Shown here: positions 32,228 to 42,414 of the stretch, piece after piece
Layout of the letters: each line of letters opens with the position of its first letter
Numbering within the stretch: position 1 is the first letter of the stretch
Assembly: GCA_903929485.1 (NCBI GenBank)
Contig: CAIYUY010000233.1
Location: 1-43,102, forward strand
Length of the DNA stretch: 43,102 nt
Origin: an uncultured Desulfuromonadales bacterium
GTDB lineage: Bacteria; Desulfobacterota; Desulfuromonadia; Geobacterales; CAIOGM01
Reading direction: 5' to 3'
Translations under genes and position numbers: made by a program
The notes under the pieces: model-generated
What the model saw: only the letters and a program-made list of their open reading frames with translations
Database searches by the model: none
Told to the model about the DNA's origin: nothing

Positions 32228-34303
32228 ATGTCCACTACCCCCCTGGAAACTATCCGGAATATCGGCATCATCTCCCACATCGACGCAGGGAAGACCACCG
32301 TGTCGGAACGGATTCTTTTTTACTGCGGCGAGACTCACAAGCTGGGTGAGGTCCATGAAGGGGCCGCGGTCATGGACTGGATGCCCCAGGAGCAGGAACG
32401 GGGGATTACCATCACCGCCAGCGCCACCACCTGCCGGTGGCGGGATACGACCATCAACCTCATCGATACTCCCGGCCATATCGATTTCACCATTGAAGTG
32501 GAGCGGAGCATGCGGGTGCTGGACGGCGCCATCGCCATCTTCAGCGCCGTGGAGGGGGTTCAGCCCCAGAGTGAGTCGGTCTGGCTGCAGGCGGAACGGT
32601 ACCGGGTTCCCCGGATCTGTTTCGTCAACAAGATGGACCGGGTGGGGGCTGATCTGGAGAGCGTTCTGGAGCGGATGCGGCAACGGCTCAAGGCGCGGCC
32701 GATTCTCCTGCAGCTTCCCCTGGGGAGCGAGAGCCGTTTTACCGGGATTATCGACCTTCTTGAACAAGAGGCGCTCTCCTTTGAGGAGCCCGATCAGGGG
32801 CGCACGGTCCGGAGGGGCCCCCTGCCGGAGGAGCAGCGGGAGGAGGCGCTCCGTGGCCGGGATCTTCTGGTGGAGGCGGCGGCCGATTTTGACGACGGGA
32901 TCATGGCCGATTACCTGGCGGGGAGCGCCGTTTCCACCCCAAGGTTGGTGGCTGCTCTCCGGCGGGGAACCCTGGAGTGCCGCCTCTTCCCCGTCTTTTT
33001 GGGGGCCGCCCTGCGTAACAAGGGGATTCAACCGTTGCTGGACGGAGTGGCGGCCTTTCTCCCCTCACCCCTGGAAAGCGCTCATCCCCGGGGGAATAAT
33101 CCGGCCACCGGGGGTGAAGAGGAGGTCATCTGCACCCCGCGAGGGCCGCTGCGGGCCCTGGCGTTCAAGGTTCAGGCGGATGAGGGGCGGAAGTTGACCT
33201 ATCTCCGGATCTATGCCGGGACGCTCCGGAGTGGGGATACGATACTCAACAGCAGCAGGAACAGAAGCGAGAAGATCGGGCGACTCTTCCGGATGCATGC
33301 CCATAAGCGGGAACAGATCGAGAGCGCCTCCGCCGGCGACATCGTGGCGGCGGGTGGACTCAAGGAGTCCCTCACCGGGGATACCCTTTGTCAGCCGGGT
33401 CACCCCCTCGTCCTGGAGGGGGTGACGGCTCCCGAGCCGGTGGTGTCGCTTGCCGTGGAGGCCAAGGGGGGAGGCGATCGGGAGCGGCTTCCCGGGGCGC
33501 TGGAAAAACTCCTCTGGGAAGATCCCACCTTTCGGGTGCATGAGGATCCGGATACCGGCCAGACCATTATTACGGGGATGGGTGAACTGCACCTTGAAAT
33601 TATCACCGATCGGTTGGTCCGTGAGTTTGGAGTTCACGTCAAGAGTGGAGCGCCACGGGTGGTTTATCGAGAGTCCATCCAGCGGAGGGTGGAACACCGG
33701 GAGTTTTTTCAGCGAGAGGTGGAGGGAAGGATTCAGAAGGGGGAGGCCTTGCTACGGCTTACGCCTCTTCAACGCGGGACAGGAGTCAGGATTGTGCTCC
33801 CGCCGCCGGAACTGCTTTTCCTGACGCTGGAGCAGCGCCGGAATTTGGAGCAGTTCCTGCTTCAGAGTTGCGCAGCCGGTTGCTGCTCCGGGTATCCCCT
33901 GGTCGATCTTGAGGTCCGAATTCTTGAGACCCCTTTTGAGCAGGGGATGACTACCGAGCTGGGGCTGCGGATTGCGGTCGGGAAGGGGCTGGTGGTGGCG
34001 GTAAAGTCGGCTGATCCTACTCTTTTGGAGCCGGTCATGGCTCTTGAGTTGACGGTGCCGACCGAAACCGCGGGGAAAGTACTGGGGGGGCTTCAGCAGA
34101 AAGGGGGGCGGGTGGAAGGTATCGAGAGCCGGGACGATCTGGAGGTCATCCGGGCGTTGGCCCCCTTGAGCGGCATGTTTGGCTACATGACCGAACTTCG
34201 CAGCGCCACCAAGGGGCGGGGAAGCTATACCATGGAATTCTCCCATTACCATCGGGCGCCCCTGGAGATACAGCGGCAGTTCGGGCTCGTTCCTGGGGAG
34301 TGA
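32228..34303 (+). CDS. fusA: Elongation factor G, second-type paralogue
   Basis: This is a 691-residue translational GTPase with all EF-G domains. G1 is SHIDAGKTT (16-24), the G2 threonine lies in ERGITI, G3 is DTPGH (80-84) and G4 NKMD (134-137), so GTPase function is expected. Domains II-V end with [20 protein letters not shown]. It lies outside a str operon (no rpsL, rpsG or tuf nearby), so it is probably an extra copy; EF-G2 paralogues in other bacteria may specialise in ribosome recycling or slow growth. GTG 32219 is in frame upstream, but the ATG at 32228 leaves a better ribosome-site distance. Confidence 0.92.
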   Translation: MSTTPLETIRNIGIISHIDAGKTTVSERILFYCGETHKLGEVHEGAAVMDWMPQEQERGITITASATTCRWRDTTINLIDTPGHIDFTIEVERSMRVLDGAIAIFSAVEGVQPQSESVWLQAERYRVPRICFVNKMDRVGADLESVLERMRQRLKARPILLQLPLGSESRFTGIIDLLEQEALSFEEPDQGRTVRRGPLPEEQREEALRGRDLLVEAAADFDDGIMADYLAGSAVSTPRLVAALRRGTLECRLFPVFLGAALRNKGIQPLLDGVAAFLPSPLESAHPRGNNPATGGEEEVICTPRGPLRALAFKVQADEGRKLTYLRIYAGTLRSGDTILNSSRNRSEKIGRLFRMHAHKREQIESASAGDIVAAGGLKESLTGDTLCQPGHPLVLEGVTAPEPVVSLAVEAKGGGDRERLPGALEKLLWEDPTFRVHEDPDTGQTIITGMGELHLEIITDRLVREFGVHVKSGAPRVVYRESIQRRVEHREFFQREVEGRIQKGEALLRLTPLQRGTGVRIVLPPPELLFLTLEQRRNLEQFLLQSCAAGCCSGYPLVDLEVRILETPFEQGMTTELGLRIAVGKGLVVAVKSADPTLLEPVMALELTVPTETAGKVLGGLQQKGGRVEGIESRDDLEVIRALAPLSGMFGYMTELRSATKGRGSYTMEFSHYHRAPLEIQRQFGLVPGE

Positions 34304-34322
34304 TTTAAGGAGGAGATGTTTC

Positions 34323-35306
34323 ATGAACAGGAAAATTGTCCCCTTCATCGTTCTTCTCCTCGTCCTGATGGGGGGAGGGGCGTATTATCGGCAGAAAAAC
34401 TCCGGTGGTTCGGGCAAGGAGGTCACCATCTACGGCAACGTGGAGATACGCCAGGTAACCTTGGCCTTCCGGGTGGGGGGGCGAGTCGCCCAGGTGAAGG
34501 TGGATGAGGGGGCGATCATTCGCCAGGGGGATCTGCTGGCAAGCCTGGATACCCAGCCGCTGGAAAACGCCCTGCGCGGCGCCCAGGGAGCGGTTGCCTC
34601 TCTCCTGGCGCGAAACAGCCTGCTGCACAACGGTTACCGGACGGAAGAGATCCGGCAAGCGAAAAACAGGGTGGAGGCCACCCGGGCGGCAGTGACCGAG
34701 ACCCAGCGGCAGTGGATCCGTCAAAGGGATCTGGCCGGCGAGGGGGCGGTAACCCAGCGCGCCCTGGAGGGAGCCGAATCCCAACGGGATCAGGCCCAGG
34801 CCCAGGCTGATTCGGCGGGTGAACAGCTGCGGCTGGTGGCCGGCGGTTTCAGGAAGGAAGAGCTGGCCGAGTCCGACGCACAGCTATCTCAGGCGCGGGC
34901 CGGTCTGGATGCTGCAAAGCTCGCCCTGGCCGACGCCTCCTTGACCGCACCCGCCTCGGGGGTGATCATCACCCGCGCCGTGGAGCAGGGATCCATGGTG
35001 CAATCGGGAACTCCTGCCTTCTCCCTTTCCCTCACCAAGCCGGTCTGGGCCCGCGCCTACGTGGGGGAGGCCCAGATGGGGCGTTTCCCCTCCGGCGCCA
35101 AGGTCAACCTCACTACCGACAGTCAGCCGGGGAAAAACTATCGCGGGGTGGTGGGCTTTGTCTCTCCCACCGCGGAATTTACCCCCAAGAGTGTGGAAAC
35201 CACCGACCTCCGGACATCCCTGGTCTATCGGCTCCGGATCGTGGTGGAAAATCCCGACGAACAGCTCCGTCAGGGGATGCCGGTCACCGTGAGGTTGGGA
35301 AGATGA
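34323..35306 (+). CDS. Membrane fusion (HlyD-family) subunit of an ABC exporter
   Basis: The product is 327 residues, anchored by one N-terminal helix (FIVLLLVLMGGGAYY). A lipoyl-like half-motif VGGRVAQVKVDEGAIIRQGD, a long alpha-helical hairpin (about 75-190) and the returning half with TAPASGVIITRAVEQGSMV follow, then a beta-barrel domain. This layout is that of YbhG/HlyD adaptors, which bridge inner-membrane transporters to a TolC-like channel. AAGGAGGAG seven bases before the ATG is one of the best ribosome sites of the window. It is the first gene of a five-gene exporter operon and its stop overlaps the next ATG (ATGA). Confidence 0.93.
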   Translation: MNRKIVPFIVLLLVLMGGGAYYRQKNSGGSGKEVTIYGNVEIRQVTLAFRVGGRVAQVKVDEGAIIRQGDLLASLDTQPLENALRGAQGAVASLLARNSLLHNGYRTEEIRQAKNRVEATRAAVTETQRQWIRQRDLAGEGAVTQRALEGAESQRDQAQAQADSAGEQLRLVAGGFRKEELAESDAQLSQARAGLDAAKLALADASLTAPASGVIITRAVEQGSMVQSGTPAFSLSLTKPVWARAYVGEAQMGRFPSGAKVNLTTDSQPGKNYRGVVGFVSPTAEFTPKSVETTDLRTSLVYRLRIVVENPDEQLRQGMPVTVRLGR

Positions 35307-37051
35307 CCGGGAGCAGTCAGCTTCCCCCGGTGACCATACGGATCCGGGGGTTGGTGAAGCGGTTCGCACCCCAGGGCGCCGAGGCGATAAAAAACGTCAC
35401 CACCGAAATGAGATGGGGGCAGATCACCGGGTTGGTCGGTCCCGACGGCGCCGGGAAGAGTACGCTGATCCGGATGATGGCGGGGCTTTTGCACCCCACC
35501 CAGGGGGAGATCCGGGTGAACGGCCTTGATCCGCGGGCTCAAAGCGGCGCACTGCGGGAGATCATCGGCTACATGCCGCAGAAGTTCGGACTCTATGAAG
35601 AGTTGAGCGTCATGGAGAACCTTAGTCTTTACGCTGATTTGAGGAATGTGACGGGAGTGGAGCGCGACCAAGGCATTGAGAGTCTGCTTCACTTCACCGA
35701 CTTGGCGCGTTTCACCGGCCGCCCGGCGGGGAAACTCTCCGGGGGGATGAAGCAGAAGCTGGGGCTTGCCTGCTCCCTCCTGGGATCTCCCAAGGTGCTG
35801 CTGCTGGACGAGCCCGGGGTGGGGATCGACCCCATCTCCCGCAGGGAACTCTGGAAAATGGTGCGGAAACTCTCAAGCACCGGCATGACGGTGGTCTGGA
35901 GCACGGCATACCTGGACGAGGCGGAGTTGTGCGACGAGGTTCGTCTCATGGCTCACGGGGAGATCAAAGCCGGCGGTCCCCCCCGGGTGCTGATGGATCG
36001 GATGCGGGGACGCTCTCTCCGGATCACCGGGATATGGGGGAATCGCCGGGCGCTCCTCGGGAGGGCGCTGGCTTCACCCCAGGTCATGGACGGCGTCATC
36101 CAGGGGAGCAGCGTGCGGATACTGCTCCGTCAGGCGGGGGAACTCCCCTGTCTGGAAGCGCTGCAGGCGGGAGCGGGGGCGAGCCTGGTGGAGGCGCCCC
36201 CCAGGCTGGAGGACGCCTTCATCAGCATCCTGGGAGGGGGACCCGGAGGTGAGTCGGCGCTGGCGGCGCAGCTCCCCCTGGTGGAACTCCCCCCGGAGGT
36301 GGACCCTCACGCGGTAATCCGGGCGCACCGGTTGACCAAGCGGTTCGGTGATTTCACGGCCACCCGTGACGTGAGCTTCACCGTGGCCCGCGGCGAGATC
36401 TTCGGCCTGCTGGGACCCAACGGCGCGGGGAAATCCACCATCTTCAAGATGAAATGCGGCCTTTTGAAGCCCACATCCGGTCAGGCTACCGTCATGGGGA
36501 TAGACCTCACCTCCTCCCCTTCCAAGGCCCGCCAGCGCCTGGGGTACATGGCCCAGAAGTTCTCATTGTACAAACAGTTGAGCGTCGGACAGAATCTGGA
36601 GTTCTTTTCGGGGATCTACGGCCTCGCCGGCGAGGTTCAGCGTGAAAAGATCGCCCGGATGGTGGAGCTGTTCAACCTGCGCCATTATCTGGATTCCCCC
36701 GCCGACGAGCTGCCGCTGGGGTTCAAGCAGCGCCTGGCCCTGGCCTGCGCGGTCATGCATGAACCTCAGATCCTCTTCCTGGACGAGCCGACGTCCGGGG
36801 TCGATCCCGTGACGCGTCGTGAATTCTGGAACCACATCAATGGAGTGGCGGAAAAAGGGGTGACCGTCATGGTGACCACCCACTTCATGGACGAGGCGGA
36901 GTACTGCGACCGGATCGGCATCGTGTACCGGGGGGAGCTGATCGCCCTGGGAACTCCGGACCAGCTGAAGGAGCGCGTGGCGTCTCCCGGTAATCCCGAC
37001 CCCACCATGGAAGACGCCTTTATCCGGCTGGTGCGGGAGGCCGACCGGTGA
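35303..37051 (+). CDS. Double ABC ATPase of the exporter (YbhF-like)
   Basis: The product is 582 residues with two fused ABC cassettes. The first has Walker A GPDGAGKST (46-54), signature LSGGMKQ and Walker B VLLLDEPGVGIDP; the second Walker A GPNGAGKST, a degenerate signature LPLGFKQRL instead of LSGGQ, and Walker B ILFLDEPTSGVDP. A ~75-residue linker joins them. The order MFP, double ATPase, two permeases matches the ybhGFSR system of E. coli, which exports cations and some drugs; substrate here is unknown. Overlaps of four bases at both ends indicate tight coupling. Confidence 0.94.
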   Translation: MTGSSQLPPVTIRIRGLVKRFAPQGAEAIKNVTTEMRWGQITGLVGPDGAGKSTLIRMMAGLLHPTQGEIRVNGLDPRAQSGALREIIGYMPQKFGLYEELSVMENLSLYADLRNVTGVERDQGIESLLHFTDLARFTGRPAGKLSGGMKQKLGLACSLLGSPKVLLLDEPGVGIDPISRRELWKMVRKLSSTGMTVVWSTAYLDEAELCDEVRLMAHGEIKAGGPPRVLMDRMRGRSLRITGIWGNRRALLGRALASPQVMDGVIQGSSVRILLRQAGELPCLEALQAGAGASLVEAPPRLEDAFISILGGGPGGESALAAQLPLVELPPEVDPHAVIRAHRLTKRFGDFTATRDVSFTVARGEIFGLLGPNGAGKSTIFKMKCGLLKPTSGQATVMGIDLTSSPSKARQRLGYMAQKFSLYKQLSVGQNLEFFSGIYGLAGEVQREKIARMVELFNLRHYLDSPADELPLGFKQRLALACAVMHEPQILFLDEPTSGVDPVTRREFWNHINGVAEKGVTVMVTTHFMDEAEYCDRIGIVYRGELIALGTPDQLKERVASPGNPDPTMEDAFIRLVREADR

Positions 37052-38175
37052 ATCCCCTTTTCCGGCGCAGGCTCCGGGCGCTCTGCCGGAAGGAGTTTTT
37101 CCTCATCGTTCGCGATCCCGGCAGCGTGCTGGTCGCCTTCATCCTGCCGGTGCTCCTGCTGTTCATCTTCGGCTATGCCATTAATCTGGATACCGGCAAC
37201 GTTCGCCTGGGGGTGCTGGTGGAGGACGCCGGACCCGCGGGGGAGAGCCTGCTCCAGGCCTTGAAGGGATCGTCCGCCTTCCAGCTGCGTCACTGCGGGT
37301 CGCGGCAGGAGGTGATGGCTCTCCTTGCTTCCGGTGAAGTGCGGGGCGCGGTGATCGTCGCCAACGATTTTTCGGCGAAATGGCTTCAGGGGGAGGGGAC
37401 GGCAGCCCTGCAGCTGCTCACCGACGGCTCGGAACCCAATACAGCCCAGTTCATCGGCTCCTATGCCCAGGGGGTCTACGAAAAATGGGATCAGGGGGAG
37501 GCCTACGATCGGGGGCTTGTTTGGGCGCCGGTGGTGGAATTGCGTCCCCGCTCCTGGTTCAACCCCGGCATGGTCAGTCGAAACTTCCTGGCGCCGGGCT
37601 CCATTTCGGTGGTCATGACCATCATCGGCGCCCTCCTCACCTCGCTGGTGGTGGCCCGGGAGTGGGAGCGGGGGACCATGGAGGCGCTGCTGGCAACCCC
37701 GGTCACCCGGATGGAACTCCTCCTTTCCAAGATCATCCCCTACTACCTGCTGGGGATACTTGCCATGATCCTCTGTCTGGTGGTGGCGGTGCAGGTGATG
37801 GGGGTGCCGTTTCGCGGCTCCTTTCCGGCCCTGTTCGTCATCTCCAGCCTGTTTCTGGGGAGCTCCCTGGGGCTGGGACTCTTCCTCTCCACCCTGTTGA
37901 AAAACCAGTTCAACGCGGCCCAGGCGGCCCTCACCGCGGGATTTCTGCCGTCCCTCATGCTTTCCGGTTTCGTCTTTCAGATCGAGAGCATGCCCAGGCC
38001 GCTGCAATGGTTGACCCGTCTGGTGCCTGCCCGTTATTTCGCCCATTCATTGCAGACCCTTTTTCTGGCGGGAACCATACCTTCCCTGCTGATCCCCGAT
38101 GGGCTGTTTTTGGCGCTGCTTGCCGGCTTCTGGCTGGGGCTCACCGCCTGGAGAAGCAAGCGGACGGTGGAGTGA
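37048..38175 (+). CDS. ABC-2 permease 1 of the exporter (YbhS-like)
   Basis: This 375-residue permease has one N-terminal helix (VLVAFILPVLLLFIFGYAI), a large periplasmic domain of about 145 residues, then five C-terminal helices with the family stretch AREWERGTMEALLATPVTRMEL. The GTG start overlaps the ATPase stop. Together with the next gene it should form a heterodimeric transmembrane pore. Confidence 0.93.
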   Translation: MNPLFRRRLRALCRKEFFLIVRDPGSVLVAFILPVLLLFIFGYAINLDTGNVRLGVLVEDAGPAGESLLQALKGSSAFQLRHCGSRQEVMALLASGEVRGAVIVANDFSAKWLQGEGTAALQLLTDGSEPNTAQFIGSYAQGVYEKWDQGEAYDRGLVWAPVVELRPRSWFNPGMVSRNFLAPGSISVVMTIIGALLTSLVVAREWERGTMEALLATPVTRMELLLSKIIPYYLLGILAMILCLVVAVQVMGVPFRGSFPALFVISSLFLGSSLGLGLFLSTLLKNQFNAAQAALTAGFLPSLMLSGFVFQIESMPRPLQWLTRLVPARYFAHSLQTLFLAGTIPSLLIPDGLFLALLAGFWLGLTAWRSKRTVE

Positions 38176-38178
38176 TTC

Positions 38179-39273
38179 ATGCTGGAGCGACTGGTACAGC
38201 TTATCAGGAAGGAACTCCGGACGATCCTGGGCAACAAGCAGGGGCGGCTGCTCCTCATCATGCCGATCATTCTGCAGACGGCCCTGTTCCCCTTCGCCGC
38301 GACGCTGGAGGTGAAGAATTGCACGCTCATGATCTACAACGAGGATGGGGGAGCCGCTTCCCTGGAACTGCTCCAGCGTCTGGCGCGGACGGCGGCCTTC
38401 ACCAGGATAGTCATGGCCCATGGCGACGGGGAAATGCGGGAGGCCCTGGACGGACAGAAGGTTATGCTGACCCTCCGGATCCCTCCGGAGTTCTCCCGTC
38501 GACTCCTTTCCAGGGAGCCGGCGCCGCTGCAGATCATCATGGACGGTCGCAGCTCCAACAGCGCCCAGATCGCAAGCGGTTACGTTACCCAGGTGGCCAA
38601 CGGCTACGCCCGGGAGCGAGGGGGAGTTCCCCGGGCAACCATCAGTCAACGAAACCTTTACAACCCCAACCTGGATTTCAAATGGCATGTGCTTCCCAGC
38701 TTGGTGGCCATCATCACGACCATCGGCTGCCTCATCGTCACGGCCCTCTCCGTCGCCCGGGAGCGTGAGGAGGGAACCTTCGACCAGCTGCTGGTTTCTC
38801 CCCTGACCCCCGCCTACATCATGGCGGGAAAGGGGGTTCCGGGAGTTTTGGTGGCGGTGGCGCAGGGGAGCTTCATCGCCCTGGTGGCCAGGTGGATCTA
38901 TGGGGTCCCTTTTTCCGGATCGATCCTCCTCCTGATCATCGGCATGGTCTGTTATGGGCTGGCCCTGGCCGGGATCGGCCTGTTCATCTCCTCTCTCTGC
39001 CAAACCCAGCAGCAGGCGTTCCTCGGAGTCTTCTCTTTCATGGTTCCCGCCGTGATGCTCTCGGGGTACGTGGCTCCCCTGGAAAACATGCCCATGGCTC
39101 TCCAGTGGGTGGCGCGGCTGAACCCGCTGAGTTACTTCATCCCCCTGCTCAAGGGACTGTTTCTCAAGGGATACGGCTTCGCTCAAGCCTGGCCCGATCT
39201 CTGGCCCCTGGTGGCCATAGCCTGCTGCACCCTGACCGTGGCGTTGGGGATGTTTCGTCGTCACATCGCCTGA
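38179..39273 (+). CDS. ABC-2 permease 2 of the exporter (YbhR-like)
   Basis: This 364-residue permease has the same topology as its upstream neighbour, with AREREEGTFDQLLVSPLTP as the conserved cytoplasmic loop after the periplasmic domain, and ends in a helix pair around GMFRRHIA. It begins three bases after the first permease. The two permeases share overall layout and probably arose by duplication. Partner for the double ATPase and the HlyD-type subunit. Confidence 0.93.
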   Translation: MLERLVQLIRKELRTILGNKQGRLLLIMPIILQTALFPFAATLEVKNCTLMIYNEDGGAASLELLQRLARTAAFTRIVMAHGDGEMREALDGQKVMLTLRIPPEFSRRLLSREPAPLQIIMDGRSSNSAQIASGYVTQVANGYARERGGVPRATISQRNLYNPNLDFKWHVLPSLVAIITTIGCLIVTALSVAREREEGTFDQLLVSPLTPAYIMAGKGVPGVLVAVAQGSFIALVARWIYGVPFSGSILLLIIGMVCYGLALAGIGLFISSLCQTQQQAFLGVFSFMVPAVMLSGYVAPLENMPMALQWVARLNPLSYFIPLLKGLFLKGYGFAQAWPDLWPLVAIACCTLTVALGMFRRHIA

Positions 39274-39286
39274 CCCGAGGAAACCG

Positions 39287-40687
39287 ATGAAAAAAATTCC
39301 GTACCTTGTTCTTGCCGTCATTATTTCCGCTTGCGGCGCCGTCGGTCCCGACTACCTGCGTCCTGACAGTAAGGCGCCACGGAATTATACCGACAAGGGG
39401 GGGAGCGCCATCCTGAGTTCCCGTTGGTGGGAGTCGTTCAACGATCCCGACCTGGATGCAGTGGTGGCTGACGCCCTGAGGAACAGCCCTGACCTTCTGT
39501 TCGCCCAAGCCAGGCTCCGCCAGGCGCGGGGGATGCAGGGAATCCAGGACGCCGTCGGCGGTCCCGCGGTAACTCTCGGAAGCGGTCTCTCCCAGGACAA
39601 GATAAGTAGAAACAGTGAGATGTTGGCCAACCTCCCCCTGAAAGATGTCGCCACCGAGTTTACCAACTATCAGGCCGGCTTTGACGCTTCCTGGGAGCTG
39701 GATCTCTTTGGTCACCAAAAGCGTCTCTCCCAGGGGGCCCAGGCCCGGGTGGAGGCTAGCGCCCGGCGGGTGGAGGACGCCCGGCTGGTTCTGGTCGCCG
39801 AGGTGGCGCGAAACTACATCCAACTGAGGATATGGCAGCGGCGGCTCCTTCTGGGAAAAGAGAACCTGGATAATTATCTGGAGTTGGTCCGCCTTGCCGG
39901 GCTACGTGCGGCGGCGGGAGAGGGGACCAGGCTCGATCTGCGGCGGGCCGAAGTTAATCGTGACAACTTTGCCGCCACCCTTCCGGGGTTGGAGCTGGGG
40001 GTTCGCCAGAGTCTGGCGGCGCTTTCGGTGTTAACCGACAGGGGGATTGATGACTTGGGGGTAAAACTTTCGTCCCCCGGGCCGCTCTTTCTTGTCCCCT
40101 CGGTTCCCGCTCTGGGGCTTCCTTCCCAGTTGCTCCGGCGTCGTCCCGACCTGCGGGTTGCGGAACGGGAGCTTGCGGCCGCCAGCGCCGACATCGGAGT
40201 TTCTGTGGCGGAACTCTATCCCCGTTTTTCCCTGGTGGGGAACGCCGGCTGGCTCTCCATTCATCCGGGAACTCTGGTGAACAGCGCCAGCCTCGCCTGG
40301 AGTGCCGGCCCGCAACTCTCTCTCCCTCTCTTCAACAGGGGGCGGCTGAAAAACCAGGTGAAGGCCAGCGAAGCCGCCTTTGATGCGGCATTGGCCGGCT
40401 ACCGGAAATCCTGGTTGACGGCTGTGGCCGATCTGGAGGTCGCGCTGTCCCGAGTGGCGGAGAGCGAGGAAAAGCGCGAACGCTTGCGGAAGGCGGAGCA
40501 CGCGGAGCGGGAGGTAGTGGTTCTTACGGAAAAACGGCTGAAGGGGGGTGAGGTGTCCAAGGTTGCCCTGTTTGAAGCCCGGCGGAATCTGGCGACTCAG
40601 GAAGATCAGACGCTCCAGGGGGAGGCGCGGAGCCTGACGGCCATGGTCTCCCTGTACAAGGCGTTGGGTGGCGGCCTGGAGGAGTAG
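39287..40687 (+). CDS. TolC-like outer-membrane efflux lipoprotein (NodT/OprM family)
   Basis: The product is a 466-residue lipoprotein with a lipobox ending at Cys16 (VIISAC). Two outer-membrane efflux (OEP) repeats follow, with typical WWESFNDPDLDAVVADAL near the N-terminus and RRRPDLRVAERELAAASADI at the middle. It should trimerise to form the outer-membrane duct for the exporter encoded just upstream (13-base gap; GAGGAAA ribosome site). With it, all components of a tripartite pump are present in one operon. It converges on the TPR gene, with only 11 bases between stops and no obvious terminator. Confidence 0.94.
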   Translation: MKKIPYLVLAVIISACGAVGPDYLRPDSKAPRNYTDKGGSAILSSRWWESFNDPDLDAVVADALRNSPDLLFAQARLRQARGMQGIQDAVGGPAVTLGSGLSQDKISRNSEMLANLPLKDVATEFTNYQAGFDASWELDLFGHQKRLSQGAQARVEASARRVEDARLVLVAEVARNYIQLRIWQRRLLLGKENLDNYLELVRLAGLRAAAGEGTRLDLRRAEVNRDNFAATLPGLELGVRQSLAALSVLTDRGIDDLGVKLSSPGPLFLVPSVPALGLPSQLLRRRPDLRVAERELAAASADIGVSVAELYPRFSLVGNAGWLSIHPGTLVNSASLAWSAGPQLSLPLFNRGRLKNQVKASEAAFDAALAGYRKSWLTAVADLEVALSRVAESEEKRERLRKAEHAEREVVVLTEKRLKGGEVSKVALFEARRNLATQEDQTLQGEARSLTAMVSLYKALGGGLEE

Positions 40688-40698
40688 TCCATGCCTGT

Positions 40699-42276
40699 TT
40701 ATCTCCTGTTGCCGCTGAGCAGGTTCCGCGCCTCGGCAAAACCGTCGAAGTCGGAGGAGATCTTCAGCGCCGTCTCCACCTCCTTGCGCCCCGCCACGCT
40801 CTTCCCGGCCTTGAGAAGCGCCGCGCCGTAGTGGTACCGATGGGCCGGATTGTTGGGTGCGCCGCCGGCGGCGAACTGCAGGATCGGCAGGGCCTGGTCC
40901 AGTTTTCCCTGCTTGAAGAGGACCCACCCCATGGTGTCCGCCACCGCCGGTTCCCGGGGGTAGCGGGCATAGATCCGGTAGGCCAGTTCGGCGGCCCGTT
41001 TCAGGTCGTAGCCGTACTCCGCATGAAGCAGAGCGATGTTATTAATGATCGTCTTATCGTTGGGGGAGCGTTTCAGCGCTTCTTCATAGAACTGCAAGGC
41101 GGGGATGTATTCACGGTGGCGGACGTACAGTTCCCCCAGGGCGACCAGCGGCAGCGGCGAACCGCTGTCTTGGGTTGCCGCGTCCTTGAGGAGCAGTTCG
41201 GCCTCTTTCCGTTGCCCCTGGCCATCACGGGCGACGGCCAATGCCGCCTTCAGTTTCGTATCCTGGGGATTGAGTTTCAGGCCGGCCTGGGCTTCCCGAT
41301 CGGCTTCGGCAAAGGAGCGGCGGCTGAGGAACAGACCGATGAGGAGATTTCTGACTTCATTGTCGGCGGGGTTGGTCGCCAGAATGGCCCGGTACTGTTC
41401 CGCCGCCCGCTCTCCCTTTCCCGTGATCAGGCCGATCCTGGCCAGCAACATGCGCGGTTCAGCCGCCTGAGGCTCCAGGAGGAGCGCCTGATTCGCCGCA
41501 ACGGCGGCTTTTTCCGGAAAACCCATGGCCAGGGAGAGACGGCCAAGCTCCAGGAATGCCGCGTAGAGTTTCGGTTCCAACCGCACCGCCTTCTCATAGG
41601 CATCGCGGGCTTCCGGCAGGTTGCCCAGTCGCCATTGGCAGCGGGCCAGCCAGAGGTGGGCGTCATAATCGTCAGGGTTTACCTTGATGGCGTTACGCAG
41701 TTCCAGTGTCGCCTCCCGGAATTTCTGCTGCCGGTAGTACCGGTCGGCGCTGGCCATGTAGCGCGCCGACTGGGATTGCTGATGCAGGAGGTCGTAGCGC
41801 AGAGTCACCCAGGTTCCCCCCAGGGCGATAACGGCTATCCCCCCCACGATGCAGATTCTTTTGGCGCTGCTCTTGAACCACCAGCGATAAAAGCTCGGAC
41901 CGGTGGCGCGTTGTCCCTTCTTGTTGGTCCGGTAGACCCGCCAGGCCTTGAAGAGGTCAACGGTGACGAAGAGGGTTACGGCCAGGAGCGCGTAGAGTCC
42001 CCATCTCACCATTTTGGGGATTCTTACCCGCCCCAGGAAGTCCGGGAGCGCCAGGGTATAATCTTGCAGGAAAAGCGCCAGGGCGAAAACGATGATCACT
42101 GCCGCCATGATGGCGAGCTTGGCTTTGTTCTTTCGGGCCCATCTTCGGAGAAAGGGGAGAAAGTGTGTTCTGCTTCCCCGTTTGCTTCGGTTGATATACC
42201 ATTCCTGGGTCAGTTCAATAGTAAGGAAGAGGGTGATCGCTCCGATGAGTAGCGACCAGATCAGCAGTGTGGACAT
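40699..42276 (-). CDS. Membrane-anchored TPR protein with duplicated two-helix module
   Basis: The product is 525 residues. Residues 1-160 hold four membrane helices (about 4-21, 54-71, 92-110, 141-157). The stretch from LFLTIELTQEWYINRSKRG matches LFVTVDLFKAWRVYRTNKKG 87 residues later, so the membrane part is an internal duplication. Residues 175-520 carry about ten TPR repeats (for example QKFREATLELRNAIKVNPDD and FYEEALKRSPNDKTIINNIA), facing the periplasm or cytoplasm. TPR proteins of this kind often scaffold exopolysaccharide or PEP-CTERM machinery, but no such gene is adjacent. No standard family name is assigned. Upstream lies the repeat cluster at the window end. Confidence 0.85.
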   Translation of the reverse strand: MSTLLIWSLLIGAITLFLTIELTQEWYINRSKRGSRTHFLPFLRRWARKNKAKLAIMAAVIIVFALALFLQDYTLALPDFLGRVRIPKMVRWGLYALLAVTLFVTVDLFKAWRVYRTNKKGQRATGPSFYRWWFKSSAKRICIVGGIAVIALGGTWVTLRYDLLHQQSQSARYMASADRYYRQQKFREATLELRNAIKVNPDDYDAHLWLARCQWRLGNLPEARDAYEKAVRLEPKLYAAFLELGRLSLAMGFPEKAAVAANQALLLEPQAAEPRMLLARIGLITGKGERAAEQYRAILATNPADNEVRNLLIGLFLSRRSFAEADREAQAGLKLNPQDTKLKAALAVARDGQGQRKEAELLLKDAATQDSGSPLPLVALGELYVRHREYIPALQFYEEALKRSPNDKTIINNIALLHAEYGYDLKRAAELAYRIYARYPREPAVADTMGWVLFKQGKLDQALPILQFAAGGAPNNPAHRYHYGAALLKAGKSVAGRKEVETALKISSDFDGFAEARNLLSGNRR

Positions 42277-42414
42277 TGCGGGTACCTCGTTGGTTCAATC
42301 CGTTCAGGTGACGCCGTTATCGCCATCCCGACAAAGCTTCTTCATATCATAAGAGGGGGATATCTGTGTAGTAAATTGTGCATCAAAGTCTTGTTGAGAT
42401 ATCCGTTTGTCAGC

